Of a stretch of DNA of 64,000 bases, positions 49,666 through 58,924 are shown one piece after another; position 1 is the first letter of the stretch, and every line of letters begins with the position of its first letter. The notes under the pieces were generated by a model. The model was not told the DNA's origin. It did not search any database and saw nothing but the letters and a program-made list of their open reading frames with translations. Origin of the DNA: Ignavibacteriales bacterium (GTDB taxonomy: Bacteria > Bacteroidota > Ignavibacteria > Ignavibacteriales > Melioribacteraceae). A program made the position numbers and the translations under genes. The DNA is taken from contig JAPLFG010000003.1 in NCBI GenBank assembly GCA_026390795.1, positions 868,001 to 932,000 on the forward strand, given 5' to 3'.

Positions 49666-51513
49666 TTACTGCATTCCGAATTCAACTGCATTTTTAATCA
49701 TTGGTAGTGAAACCGGCAATTGCCTATTAACCCAAAGTTGAACTAAACCGGAATTTTTCGGTCCGCCATAATTTTTTAACCAGGAGGCAGCAAATCCATT
49801 TTCATCTTTTGCATAGACGGTGGTAACCTGATCCGGGGTTACGGCTGCCATTGGAATCCAGAAACCCTTCAAGCCGGCTTTAATTCCATCTTCCGTAACA
49901 TAACAAGGAATTAACCCTTTCATGGCATCTGTTAATTCGCCGCCGTATTCAATTCCAAAATATTTAGTGGCTTTTCTATAATCGACTTCAGTGACAACAC
50001 CATCTTTATTCTTAATATATGCCAATGGGTTTTCTCCAAGAAGAACAACTTTATTATCTCCTTTGAGATATTCGCGGAGTAAATCACTTTTTGTAGAATC
50101 ATTATGAATAGAAGTTGGAAAATCGTTCCTAGCAAAAATAATTGCACTCGGTAATTTATCTTTTAACCGTTCTTCCATGAACAATTTTATTTTATTCCCG
50201 TCAACTAATTCATATCCTTCTTTTACGAAAAAATCTTTTATTATTTCATCGGATCTATTCTGAAACCAGTTGAATCCTTTTGACTCTTCCCAATAAACAG
50301 CTTTCTTTGATTTTTGCAATCGATCTGAATTTTTTGGAGAACCTTTGATTGCATAAAGATAACCGTCGTCGGAACCAAAATAAATCACGCCGTTATGAAT
50401 AATTGGTGATGAGTGAATTCTATCATCGGTTTTGAATTCCCAAAGTTTAATTCCGGTCTCTACATTCAATGCAAAAAAGTTGCCGGAATAATCTCCTCCG
50501 TAGGCAACATTACCTGCCACTGCTATAGAAGTCCAGACTGGTGTTGCGGTTTTGAATCTCCAAATCTCGGTTCCGGTTTTAATATTCAATGATTTTACAA
50601 AATGTCCGTCTGAAGTTCCCACAATTGCATTTTCATTAAATATTGTCGGAGTTGAAATAACCCACGACATTTTTTGATCGTCTTTCCAGTTTAGTTTTCC
50701 GGTTTCCATATCAACACAATAAAGGCATCCTTCTCTACTTCCAATCAAAATATAATTTTCATGAATTGTGGGTGAAGAAATAAACGCCGCTCTATCAAAG
50801 CCAAAATCTTCTATTTTAATTGTTGCACCGGATGTTTCAAAGATCCACTTGGGCTTTTGTGACTTTAAGTCCAATGCATAGAGCTTACCAGCCATGTCTC
50901 CGAAATATAAAATTCCGTTGGCTACAGCAGGTGTACTTCTGACTCTTGATCCAACGAAAAATTTCCACAATAATTTTCCGGATTCAGAATTTACCGCATA
51001 TAAATTGCCGTCACCGCTTCCGATATAGACAACTCCATTATAAATTGTTGGGCTTGAAAGATAGTAGTCAAATTCCCATTTGTAGGGTAACTCATTTCCA
51101 AGATTAATTTTCCAGAGTTCATTGCCGTCAAGGTATTTCAGGCAGTAAAGAAATCCATCTTTACTTGCAAAATAAATTTTATTATTTGAAATGGCGGGAG
51201 ATGAAGTTATAGCGCCACCGGTTTTAAATTTCCACAATAAATTTCCCGAATTTTCATCGAGGCAATAAAAATTTTTGTCACCGCTTCCAAAAAACAATTT
51301 GTTTTGAAAGACGGCAGGTGTTGATCGGATTGAACCGCCGGTTTTATAAAAATATTTTGCTTCTGGGGCTGATACAACGGGTGTTTCATTGTAAACAGAT
51401 GAATGATTATTATCAGATAAAAAACTGATCGGTGTAGAACTGCTTTTTTGAATTTGAGCATAGACCGCCGATGAAATTAAGAGAGATAAAACAAGTAAAT
51501 ATTTATTCTTCAA
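49666..51513 (-). CDS. Secreted PQQ-like beta-propeller protein
   Basis: A 615-residue protein: signal peptide (MKNKYLLVLSLLISSAVYAQ) then seven or eight PQQ-like repeats (about 45-410) with the pattern G-x-x-Y-A/C-L-x-x-x-x-G-x-x-x-W (for example GFLYCLKYLDGNELWKI and GNLYAVNSESGKLLWKF). The C-terminal 200 residues are a different domain I do not recognise. The start is TTG at 51513, since GGAGGAG lies just before it and the signal peptide begins there; the frame stays open ten codons further. No Trp-docking or quinone-enzyme residues are apparent, so it is probably a binding propeller. Confidence 0.82.
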   Translation of the reverse strand: MKNKYLLVLSLLISSAVYAQIQKSSSTPISFLSDNNHSSVYNETPVVSAPEAKYFYKTGGSIRSTPAVFQNKLFFGSGDKNFYCLDENSGNLLWKFKTGGAITSSPAISNNKIYFASKDGFLYCLKYLDGNELWKINLGNELPYKWEFDYYLSSPTIYNGVVYIGSGDGNLYAVNSESGKLLWKFFVGSRVRSTPAVANGILYFGDMAGKLYALDLKSQKPKWIFETSGATIKIEDFGFDRAAFISSPTIHENYILIGSREGCLYCVDMETGKLNWKDDQKMSWVISTPTIFNENAIVGTSDGHFVKSLNIKTGTEIWRFKTATPVWTSIAVAGNVAYGGDYSGNFFALNVETGIKLWEFKTDDRIHSSPIIHNGVIYFGSDDGYLYAIKGSPKNSDRLQKSKKAVYWEESKGFNWFQNRSDEIIKDFFVKEGYELVDGNKIKLFMEERLKDKLPSAIIFARNDFPTSIHNDSTKSDLLREYLKGDNKVVLLGENPLAYIKNKDGVVTEVDYRKATKYFGIEYGGELTDAMKGLIPCYVTEDGIKAGLKGFWIPMAAVTPDQVTTVYAKDENGFAASWLKNYGGPKNSGLVQLWVNRQLPVSLPMIKNAVEFGMQ

Positions 51514-51611
51514 AGCTCCTCCAAAAATTATTTTATTGTGCAAGTTAGACGATTTGAATTTGGGACTGGTGTCTGAAGGGTGTTGGGCTGATGAGTAATT
51601 ATTTTGACACT

Positions 51612-52076
51612 TTAAATCAGATCAATAAATATTGCTTTAGTTATCCGGGCCAAATCAGTCGGATCAAGATTTATCTGTATACCACGAACACCGGCGCTGC
51701 AGTAAATTTTTTCAAAAAGCTGGGCAGTTTCATCTATAAACGTTGGAAATAATTTTTTCATGCCGATAGGAGAACATCCGCCGCGTATATAACCTGTTAA
51801 CGGCTGCAATTCCTTTACTTTTATCATTTCAATTTTTTTGCTGGCGCTTGCAACTGCTGCTTTTTTCAAATTCAATTCAAAATTACCGGGAATAACAAAA
51901 ACTAAGGGTTCATTCTTTTCATTTCTCGCAACCAAAGTTTTGAAAACTGTTTCCGGTTCGGCTCCAATTTTATGAGCTACCGAGATTGCATCAATTTCTT
52001 CTTCATTGGATTCGTATTCAGTTGCAGTATGAGAAATGTTTTGAGATTCTAATATCCGGATGGCGTTTGTTTTCAT
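51612..52076 (-). CDS. ybaK: YbaK/EbsC-family aminoacyl-tRNA deacylase
   Basis: A 154-residue protein with MKTNAIRILESQNISHTATE, VFKTLVARNEKNEPLVFVIPGN and GYIRGGCSPIGMKKLFPTFID, typical of YbaK/ProX-like enzymes that hydrolyse Cys-tRNA-Pro, the mischarged product of ProRS. The Met at 52076 is chosen because upstream in-frame codons run through the terminator hairpin of the preceding gene. Confidence 0.92.
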   Translation of the reverse strand: MKTNAIRILESQNISHTATEYESNEEEIDAISVAHKIGAEPETVFKTLVARNEKNEPLVFVIPGNFELNLKKAAVASASKKIEMIKVKELQPLTGYIRGGCSPIGMKKLFPTFIDETAQLFEKIYCSAGVRGIQINLDPTDLARITKAIFIDLI

Positions 52077-52090
52077 CGGCTTATCTGTTA

Positions 52091-52124
52091 AATAAAACTC
52101 CCCTTCCAAAAATGAAAGGGGAGT
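52091..52124 (-). terminator. Terminator of the tail-specific protease gene
   Basis: The minus strand forms ACTCCCCTT ... AAGGGGAGT (nine pairs, 10-base loop) followed by TTTATT. It sits between the protease stop and the ybaK start. Confidence 0.8.
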
Positions 52125-52132
52125 AAAAAAAG

Positions 52133-54205
52133 TTATCCAACTTTAGATAAAATTAAATCCGCCAAAATCCTTCCGCTCTCTTTCAATTCATAATCGCTAG
52201 CATTTGTACCCGGCGTTGGAACTTCCTTCTTTTCCTCTATCTTAATTCCAAGGGTTTTTGCACGCTCTTCCTCTCTCTGCTTCCGTCTCAATTCGGCTTC
52301 ATCCCTTTCTTGTCTGCGAATAGTTTCATTCAAAGAAATTTCTTTCTTCTCATGGTTCATTGTAAACTCCTCAACATCTTGCTGCAAATACTGATACTCG
52401 GGATCTTTCTTTATCCGCTCATCATGTTTTTTTTGAAGAATTGGAAAAGATTTTGAAAGATCGGAAAATCTTTTGAACTGTGCAGAAGGGATTTGATCCC
52501 ACGGTAAAGCGCTCGTTTGACCACTTTCACCGAACTCTTTAGCATTAAATTGTGACGGAAAATCAATATCAGGCTTAACTCCTAAAAGTTGTGTAGTGCC
52601 TCCATTGATCCTGTAAAATTTTGCAAATGTGAGTTTTAGCTGTCCCAATTTTTTATTTGGAACTTGAATCGCGCGGTTCAGATCAATCATGTTTTGAACA
52701 GTTCCCTTTCCATATGTATTTGAACCAAGAATTAATCCTCTTCCGTAATCTTGAATTGCCGCGGCAAAAATTTCAGAAGCAGAAGCGCTAAAACGATTTA
52801 CAATAACTGCTAAGGGACCATCATAAATTATATTTGGGTCGGGATCCTGATCAATTTCAATATTATTTGTCGAATTCTTTACCTGTACAACCGGGCCATC
52901 TTTTATGAATAATCCTGTAAGTTGAATTGCTTCTTGAAGCGATCCGCCGCCGTTATTCCTTAAATCCAAAATTACTCCATCAACTTTTTGTTCTTTTAAT
53001 TTATTTAAAAGATTCTTTACGTCGCGTGTTGTACTTTTATAATCGGGTTTCCCTTTCTGCTGACCTTCAAAATCCGTGTAGAAAGACGGGAGTTTAATAA
53101 CGCCGAGTTTAAAGTTTGTACCGTTTTCTTCGACGTTTATTATTTCATCTTTCGCAGCTTGTTCTTCAAGTTTTACTTCTTCGCGTACAATTTTAATTTC
53201 TGTCGGAGGATCGCTAGGACTATTTTTCGCTTTTAATATTTGCAATCGAACCAGTGTTCCCTTTTTACCTCGAATCAATTGAATTGCATCATCTAATCGC
53301 CATCCAATTACATCAACCATTTCACCGCCATCACCTTGAGCAACCCCAATAATTTTATCTTCTTCATGAAGCAGTCCGCTTTTATATGCTGGGCCGCCGG
53401 GGACAATACTTGCAACGGCAGTGTAGTCACCATCCTGTCTTAATGTTGCACCAATTCCTTCAAGAGAAAGTTTCATAGCTATATTAAAATTATCTGATGC
53501 CGAAGGGGAAAAATAATCGGTATGCGGGTCATAGACTCGAGTAAAAGCATTCATAAATAAAGCAAAGACATCCTCTGTTTCATATTGTAAAATTATTTTA
53601 TGATAGTTATGATACCGTTTGGTTAAAAGATCCTGTGAATTTGTCCAATCCTTTCCAGCAAGAATCATATTCAACGCATCATTTTTAATACGCAGCCGCC
53701 ATAGCTCATCAAGTTCTTCGCTTGATTCTGCCCAGTCGGCTTTTTCACGATCTGGTGCAAAAGATTCATTTACCGTGAAATCAAATTTTTGTTTGAGAAG
53801 CTCATCAACATATTTGATTCTTTCAGCTAAACGTTTTTTAAAGACGTTAAATATTTCGAAAGCAGGGTCTAAATTTCCGGATTTCAAAAAATCGTCCATT
53901 TGTGTTTTATACTTTTCGAATTTCTGAATATCGCTTTTAATAAAGTAAAGTTTGCTGTTATCCAGAGCTTCAAGGTATTCTTTGAAAATTACGGCCGAAA
54001 CAGAATCGTTAAGCGGCTGCTTTTTGTAATGATAAAACGAAAGAAATTGTGTAATAACCTGACATTCACGTCTATATGTTTCATCGGGTAATACAACTTT
54101 ATTCGAGTCTATTGAATGATCCTTAGCTAAGACTTCACTCGGATTTTGTGCATTGTTAATCGATGATAGCACAAAGAGAACAATAATTACAAGTAGTTTC
54201 TTCAT
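52133..54205 (-). CDS. Tail-specific C-terminal processing protease (S41)
   Basis: A 690-residue periplasmic protease: signal peptide (about 1-20), N-terminal helical region typical of Prc/Tsp (to about 230), PDZ domain (about 240-330: GIGATLRQDGDYTAVASIVP), then the S41 core with catalytic Ser in NRFSASASEIFAAAI and Lys in SNTYGKGTVQN, and a C-terminal extension. It trims C-termini of periplasmic and tagged proteins. Length matches Prc (about 680). Confidence 0.93.
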   Translation of the reverse strand: MKKLLVIIVLFVLSSINNAQNPSEVLAKDHSIDSNKVVLPDETYRRECQVITQFLSFYHYKKQPLNDSVSAVIFKEYLEALDNSKLYFIKSDIQKFEKYKTQMDDFLKSGNLDPAFEIFNVFKKRLAERIKYVDELLKQKFDFTVNESFAPDREKADWAESSEELDELWRLRIKNDALNMILAGKDWTNSQDLLTKRYHNYHKIILQYETEDVFALFMNAFTRVYDPHTDYFSPSASDNFNIAMKLSLEGIGATLRQDGDYTAVASIVPGGPAYKSGLLHEEDKIIGVAQGDGGEMVDVIGWRLDDAIQLIRGKKGTLVRLQILKAKNSPSDPPTEIKIVREEVKLEEQAAKDEIINVEENGTNFKLGVIKLPSFYTDFEGQQKGKPDYKSTTRDVKNLLNKLKEQKVDGVILDLRNNGGGSLQEAIQLTGLFIKDGPVVQVKNSTNNIEIDQDPDPNIIYDGPLAVIVNRFSASASEIFAAAIQDYGRGLILGSNTYGKGTVQNMIDLNRAIQVPNKKLGQLKLTFAKFYRINGGTTQLLGVKPDIDFPSQFNAKEFGESGQTSALPWDQIPSAQFKRFSDLSKSFPILQKKHDERIKKDPEYQYLQQDVEEFTMNHEKKEISLNETIRRQERDEAELRRKQREEERAKTLGIKIEEKKEVPTPGTNASDYELKESGRILADLILSKVG

Positions 54206-54313
54206 CTGTTTTCCAGGATTTATAAGTTTGGATTATCTTACACCAAAATACAAGTTTAGTTTCAAAAAAATAATGCTAAATTCAAGCCGTTATTTATTAC
54301 TTATAGAACAATA

Positions 54314-54667
54314 ATGGACATAGAAAAGGTTCGCAATTACTGCATAAAGAAGAAAATGACTTCTGAAGGATTTCCTTTTGGAGAAGAGGTTCTTGTCTTT
54401 AAGGTAATGAATAAAATGTTTTGTCTTGCAAATTTAACTCCGCCGTACACAATCAACTTAAAATGCGATCCGGAATATGCTGTAGAGCTACGTGAAAAAT
54501 ATAGTGCTGTTACAGCGGGTTATCATATGAATAAAATTCACTGGAATACAATTTTCTTAGATGGTTCCATTCCCGATAAAGAAATTCTAAGTTGGATTGA
54601 TCACTCATATGAACTGATAGTCGCTAGTCTTCCCAAGAAAGATCAATTATTGTTTAAGAAAAAGTAA
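54314..54667 (+). CDS. MmcQ/YjbR-family protein
   Basis: A 117-residue protein of the YjbR/CyaY-like fold: GFPFGEEVLVFKVMNKMFCL, NLKCDPEYAVELREKY and the C-terminal HWNTIFLDGSIPDKEI. These small proteins are thought to bind nucleic acid by structure, but the role is not established. It stands alone between two reverse-strand genes. Confidence 0.88.
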   Translation: MDIEKVRNYCIKKKMTSEGFPFGEEVLVFKVMNKMFCLANLTPPYTINLKCDPEYAVELREKYSAVTAGYHMNKIHWNTIFLDGSIPDKEILSWIDHSYELIVASLPKKDQLLFKKK

Positions 54668-54723
54668 TAACAGATTCTGGACGCAAGTTTCAAGAATCAA
54701 GCATCTAGAATCGGTCATCAAAT

Positions 54724-56418
54724 TCATTCCACATAAAGATATCTTTTAATTTTTTGAGTCGGAGTTTTTTCAAAAGGTTCTCGCTGTTCAATAATTTTAT
54801 TGATACGCGAGAATGTGTTAACTCTTTGGTTGATCTGTACAAGTAGATCGGAAAAAATTTTATTAATGATCTCTCGTGCCTTTGGTTCAGTCAACCGTTG
54901 TAATTTATATTCCAGGTCAATTTCATCAAAGTTCGGATATATTTTTGCAATAAGTTGATCGCCTCTAGTTATCACTAATGATTCTGCAACGTAAGGAAAT
55001 TCGTTTATGATTGATTCGATCTCTTCCGGATAAATATTTTTGCCGTTAGGGCCAATAATAACGTTTTTGGATCTTCCTTTAATAAAGAGATATCCATCTT
55101 TATCAATCACACCAAGATCGCCGCTTTTAAACCAACCGTCTGAAGTAAAAACTTCTTTTGTCTTTTCGGGATCCCTGTAATAGCCCTTCATGACATTCGG
55201 ACCTTTAATAAGAACTTCACCTTCTCCATTCTTTGGGTCCGGGTTATCAATTTTTACTTCCATCCATTGCATAACTTTTCCGGCAGAGCGGAGCCGTACA
55301 CCTTGGGGGTTTGTGCCCGTTACAAGCGGAGAAGTTTCGGTTAAACCGTAACCTATTGCATAAGGAAATCCAGCTTCATTCAAAAACCTTTCGACATCTG
55401 CAGCAAGCGACGCACCACCTATACAAAACATTTCCAATTCTCCACCAAAGGTTTGCATTAATTTTTTGCCGGCAATTTTATGTAACCGTTTTCTTATGGT
55501 TGGGATTTTATAAAGACCTCGTACGATTGCTTTCTTATTAAATTCCGGCAAGATTCTATTGCGGAATATTTTTTCAATGATAAGCGGAACAGCCAGCATA
55601 ACGGTTGGTTTTACTTTTGTTAGCGCGGGAAGGAGTGCCGCGGCAGTCGGCGGTTTATCCAAGTATGTTACAGAAGCACCTTGAATGATCGGGATTACTA
55701 ATCCAAGAGTAGATTCAATTGTATGGAAGAGAGGAAGAATTGACAACATTCTTGTGTTGGCATCAACATGAACCATATTAAGAGTTGAGAGTGCGTCCGA
55801 GACAATATTTTTATGAGTTAGAATCACTCCTTTCGAATGTCCCGTAGTGCCGCTTGTATAAAGTATCAAGGCAATGCTTTCTTCTTCAACTTCGCCTGGC
55901 AGCAAACCAACGAATTTAAGAGCCGCTTCTTTAATTTTTGCAAACTCTTTTTTACCGCCTGAAATCACTTCTTTTAAAAGATCATTTTTTGTATTAGCAG
56001 GTATAACAGAAAAGTCATCTAATAAAACCGTTGTCGATAAAGAATCAACATCCGCATCTTCAATTTTATTGAAATATTTTGCCGAGACAAAGATTGCTTT
56101 ACTTTCCGAATGGCGAAGTATATGATGTACTTCCGTAGAATTAAATTCCGTCATAATAGGAACAGCAATTGCGCCCATCGTTGTAATGGCAAAGTAAACT
56201 ATTCCCCAATTCGGCTGGTTCTCGCTAAGAATTGCAACTTTGTCTCCGGCAATTATTCCCTCGTCTTTGAGAAAGGATGAGATAGAATCTACTTTTGATT
56301 TAAATTCCCGGTAAGTAATTTTAGTTCTATCTACAAACGAAACAGCAGGACGGTCAGCAAATTTTTCAGCACTGTTATTCAGAACATGTAGAAGCGTCAT
56401 CTTTTTTAATTCGGTCAT
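54724..56418 (-). CDS. AMP-forming long-chain acyl-CoA synthetase
   Basis: A 564-residue adenylate-forming enzyme. P-loop-like motif ILYTSGTTGHSKGVILTH, AVPIMTEFN, IGYGLTETSPLVTGTNP, and the C-terminal SGDLGVIDKDGYLFIKGRSKNVI followed by the catalytic Lys region near the end (KTPTQKIKRYLY). It activates fatty acids to acyl-CoA. The start at 56418 is preceded by AAAGAG; a longer frame to 56454 adds 12 residues. Confidence 0.92.
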   Translation of the reverse strand: MTELKKMTLLHVLNNSAEKFADRPAVSFVDRTKITYREFKSKVDSISSFLKDEGIIAGDKVAILSENQPNWGIVYFAITTMGAIAVPIMTEFNSTEVHHILRHSESKAIFVSAKYFNKIEDADVDSLSTTVLLDDFSVIPANTKNDLLKEVISGGKKEFAKIKEAALKFVGLLPGEVEEESIALILYTSGTTGHSKGVILTHKNIVSDALSTLNMVHVDANTRMLSILPLFHTIESTLGLVIPIIQGASVTYLDKPPTAAALLPALTKVKPTVMLAVPLIIEKIFRNRILPEFNKKAIVRGLYKIPTIRKRLHKIAGKKLMQTFGGELEMFCIGGASLAADVERFLNEAGFPYAIGYGLTETSPLVTGTNPQGVRLRSAGKVMQWMEVKIDNPDPKNGEGEVLIKGPNVMKGYYRDPEKTKEVFTSDGWFKSGDLGVIDKDGYLFIKGRSKNVIIGPNGKNIYPEEIESIINEFPYVAESLVITRGDQLIAKIYPNFDEIDLEYKLQRLTEPKAREIINKIFSDLLVQINQRVNTFSRINKIIEQREPFEKTPTQKIKRYLYVE

Positions 56419-56542
56419 TGAACTACTCTTTATTTTTATAGAAGAAAAATACAAATAATTATAGATTCTTCATTCAGAGATTGGGGATTTCGTTAGTTAG
56501 TCTAAAATAAAATATGCAATTGTTACATTCAGAAGACATTAA

Positions 56543-57394
56543 TTAAACCGGGTCCACGTGTACAAAAACTTTCTGAACCTCTTCAATTTTTTCAAGCGTA
56601 TATCTTACTTCATTTCCAATATCGTGAGAAATTTTAGTTGAACTGTTTTTATCTACTTCAACATGAATTTCGATGTGGAATTTGTCTCCCACATAATGAG
56701 AGCGAAGATCATTAATCCCTTTCACTCCGTTTATTTGAAGAGTTAGATTTTTTATTTTCTCTGTAAATTCTCTATTGGCGGAACGGCCCATAAGGTAATC
56801 AAGATTTTCTTTAGCTACCTCGTACCCGGATTTGAAGATAAACATCGCTACCATTATGCCTGCAATGCTGTCTACCATTTTAAAATTTAAAGCCACGCCA
56901 ATTACACCAATCAATGCAATAGAAGATGCAAGAACATCATTGATGCTATCAACGGATGCTGCGCGTACCGCTGGACTGTTAAATATCCTTCCAATACGAA
57001 CTTGATAACGGTTCAATAAAATTTTTATGATGACCGTAATTATCAGAACAACATATACAGCGGGAATTGTATGAATCACCTGCGGTTCAATTAAGCGTTT
57101 TATCGATTCTTCAATAATATTGATTCCGACAACAAACGCGAAGACAGAAAGCATAAAAGCCGCAATCGGCTGGGCTGCGTTATGACCGAACTGATGTTTT
57201 GAATCCGGCTTTTCATGCGACATATTTACCGCAATCTTAATTCCAATTGAAACCAGAATATCCGTAAATGAATTTAATGCCTCGGAAATAACTGCGATGG
57301 AATTAGATAGAATACCAACGATTGCTTTGATTATGAAGAGAAAGATATTTATAGCAAGGGCAACATCAGTTGCCCTCTTAAGTCTTTTTGGCAT
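56543..57394 (-). CDS. Cation diffusion facilitator (metal efflux)
   Basis: A 283-residue CDF protein with six membrane helices. The metal-binding Asp/His residues are visible in SEALNSFTDILVSIG and DSINDVLASSIALIG, and the soluble C-terminal domain begins near LMGRSANREFTEKI and ends in EVQKVFVHVDPV. These proteins export Zn, Fe or Mn in exchange for protons; HxxxD/DxxxD variants suggest zinc or iron, which cannot be settled here. Confidence 0.9.
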   Translation of the reverse strand: MPKRLKRATDVALAINIFLFIIKAIVGILSNSIAVISEALNSFTDILVSIGIKIAVNMSHEKPDSKHQFGHNAAQPIAAFMLSVFAFVVGINIIEESIKRLIEPQVIHTIPAVYVVLIITVIIKILLNRYQVRIGRIFNSPAVRAASVDSINDVLASSIALIGVIGVALNFKMVDSIAGIMVAMFIFKSGYEVAKENLDYLMGRSANREFTEKIKNLTLQINGVKGINDLRSHYVGDKFHIEIHVEVDKNSSTKISHDIGNEVRYTLEKIEEVQKVFVHVDPV

Positions 57395-57483
57395 TATTTA
57401 TTCACATAATTAGATGAATGAATAAAAATATAAATTTAGAATTAACATGCAATATCATCAATTCCAGTTACATCAAATTACTC

Positions 57484-57535
57484 TTTCTATCTTTTCTTTT
57501 TTCCTACTTTTCATTTTTCGTTTTTTCCTTTTCCC
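57484..57535 (-). repeat. Purine-rich low-complexity tract after pepT
   Basis: On the minus strand, G/A-rich runs (GGGAAAAGGAAAAAACGAAA and similar) follow the pepT stop. Non-coding, origin unclear. Confidence 0.4.
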
Positions 57536-58786
57536 TTACGCTTTTTCTTCCCACACATTTGCAAGTGTTACAATCATTTTGACAGCAGCTTCCATATCTT
57601 GAACGGCAACATATTCTAAGAATCCGTGAAAGTTATGACCGCCTGCAAACAAATTTGGAGTTGGTAAGCCCATAATGCTCAAACGTGAACCATCCGTTCC
57701 GCCGCGAATTGCTGATTGAATTGGTTTTATACCAAGACGCTTCAATGCTTCAAGTGCGTTTTCTTCAACCATTGGATTCTGATCCAACACATATTTCATA
57801 TTCCGGTATTGTTCAATCACTTCAAAGTCCAGAGTTGAACCTGGGAATTGTGCAACTGTTTTTTGGCAAAGATCTTTTAAAAAACTTTCATACTCCTTTA
57901 ATTTACCAGCTTCAAAGTCTCGAATGATGAATTTTATTACTGCCTGAGTTTCGTTACCATTGATTTGAGTTGGATGAACATAACCTTGCCGTTTCTCTGT
58001 TGTTTCAGGTGAAAGAGAATCTTTAGGAAGCATTTCTAAAAACCGTGCGGCAATTTTGACAGCATTAATCATTTTATCTTTTGCATAACCCGGATGAACA
58101 TTCTTACCGTTAAACTTAATTACAACAGCATCGGCGCTGAATGTTTCTGTTTCTACTTCACCGCGAGTTGAACCATCAATTGTGTAAGCGTATTTTGCGC
58201 CATATTTTTTAAGATCAAATTCTTCCGTGCCGCGTCCCACTTCTTCGTCGGGAGTAAAACAGACGCGAATTGTTCCATGTTTTATTTCTGGATGAGTGAT
58301 GAGATAATTCATCGCATCCATAATTTCAGCTATACCGGCTTTATCATCTGCACCAAGCAGCGTTGTACCATCAGTTGTTATTATATCGTATCCAATCATA
58401 TCTTTTAATTCAGGATTGCCTGCCGCATCAATAATTTTAGTTGGATCTCCGGTTAGAACAATATCTCCGCCTTGATAATTTTTGTGAATGACCGGGTTAA
58501 CATCTTTCCCGCTTACTGCAGGTGATGTATCAACATGGGCTATAAAACCGATGGTAGGAACGTTTTTAGAAGTGTTAGAAGGTAATGTAGCCATAACATA
58601 TTTGAATTCATCCATTTCAACATTTTTCATTCCGATCTGTTTCAATTCTTTAACCAGAACTTTGCTAAGTTCAATCTGTTTTGGATCACTAGGAAAAGTT
58701 GTTGAGTCTTCGTTCGATTGAGTATCAAATTTTACGTATTTCAGAAAACGGTCAACACAAGTAAATTTGTAGTTAGAGTCAAACAT
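57536..58786 (-). CDS. pepT: Peptidase T (tripeptide aminopeptidase)
   Basis: A 416-residue M20 metallopeptidase releasing N-terminal residues from tripeptides: metal ligands in IGFIAHVDTSPAV, LLGADDKAGIAEIM and DEEVGRGTEEFDL, and the late GGTDGSRLSIMGLPTPN with GGHNFHG. The Met at 58786 follows GAGGCAAAA and begins the typical N-terminal YKFTCVDRFLKYVKFDTQS, so the 14 upstream in-frame codons are excluded. Divergent from the phosphorylase gene. Confidence 0.94.
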   Translation of the reverse strand: MFDSNYKFTCVDRFLKYVKFDTQSNEDSTTFPSDPKQIELSKVLVKELKQIGMKNVEMDEFKYVMATLPSNTSKNVPTIGFIAHVDTSPAVSGKDVNPVIHKNYQGGDIVLTGDPTKIIDAAGNPELKDMIGYDIITTDGTTLLGADDKAGIAEIMDAMNYLITHPEIKHGTIRVCFTPDEEVGRGTEEFDLKKYGAKYAYTIDGSTRGEVETETFSADAVVIKFNGKNVHPGYAKDKMINAVKIAARFLEMLPKDSLSPETTEKRQGYVHPTQINGNETQAVIKFIIRDFEAGKLKEYESFLKDLCQKTVAQFPGSTLDFEVIEQYRNMKYVLDQNPMVEENALEALKRLGIKPIQSAIRGGTDGSRLSIMGLPTPNLFAGGHNFHGFLEYVAVQDMEAAVKMIVTLANVWEEKA

Positions 58787-58924
58787 TTTTGCCTCGATTC
58801 TGTTTAAGATTATTATTTTTGATAGCAAGTTAATGGAAATTGAGTAAGAGTTTCAATGAAAAGTCACTAGTTTAAAATTTTTGCCTATTAGTACTTTTCT
58901 CAATCTTAACCTTAGGAATTAAAA

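Noticed and set aside
52077-52109. Longer YbaK N-terminus
   Set aside because: Those codons overlap the terminator hairpin of the preceding gene and start at TTG.
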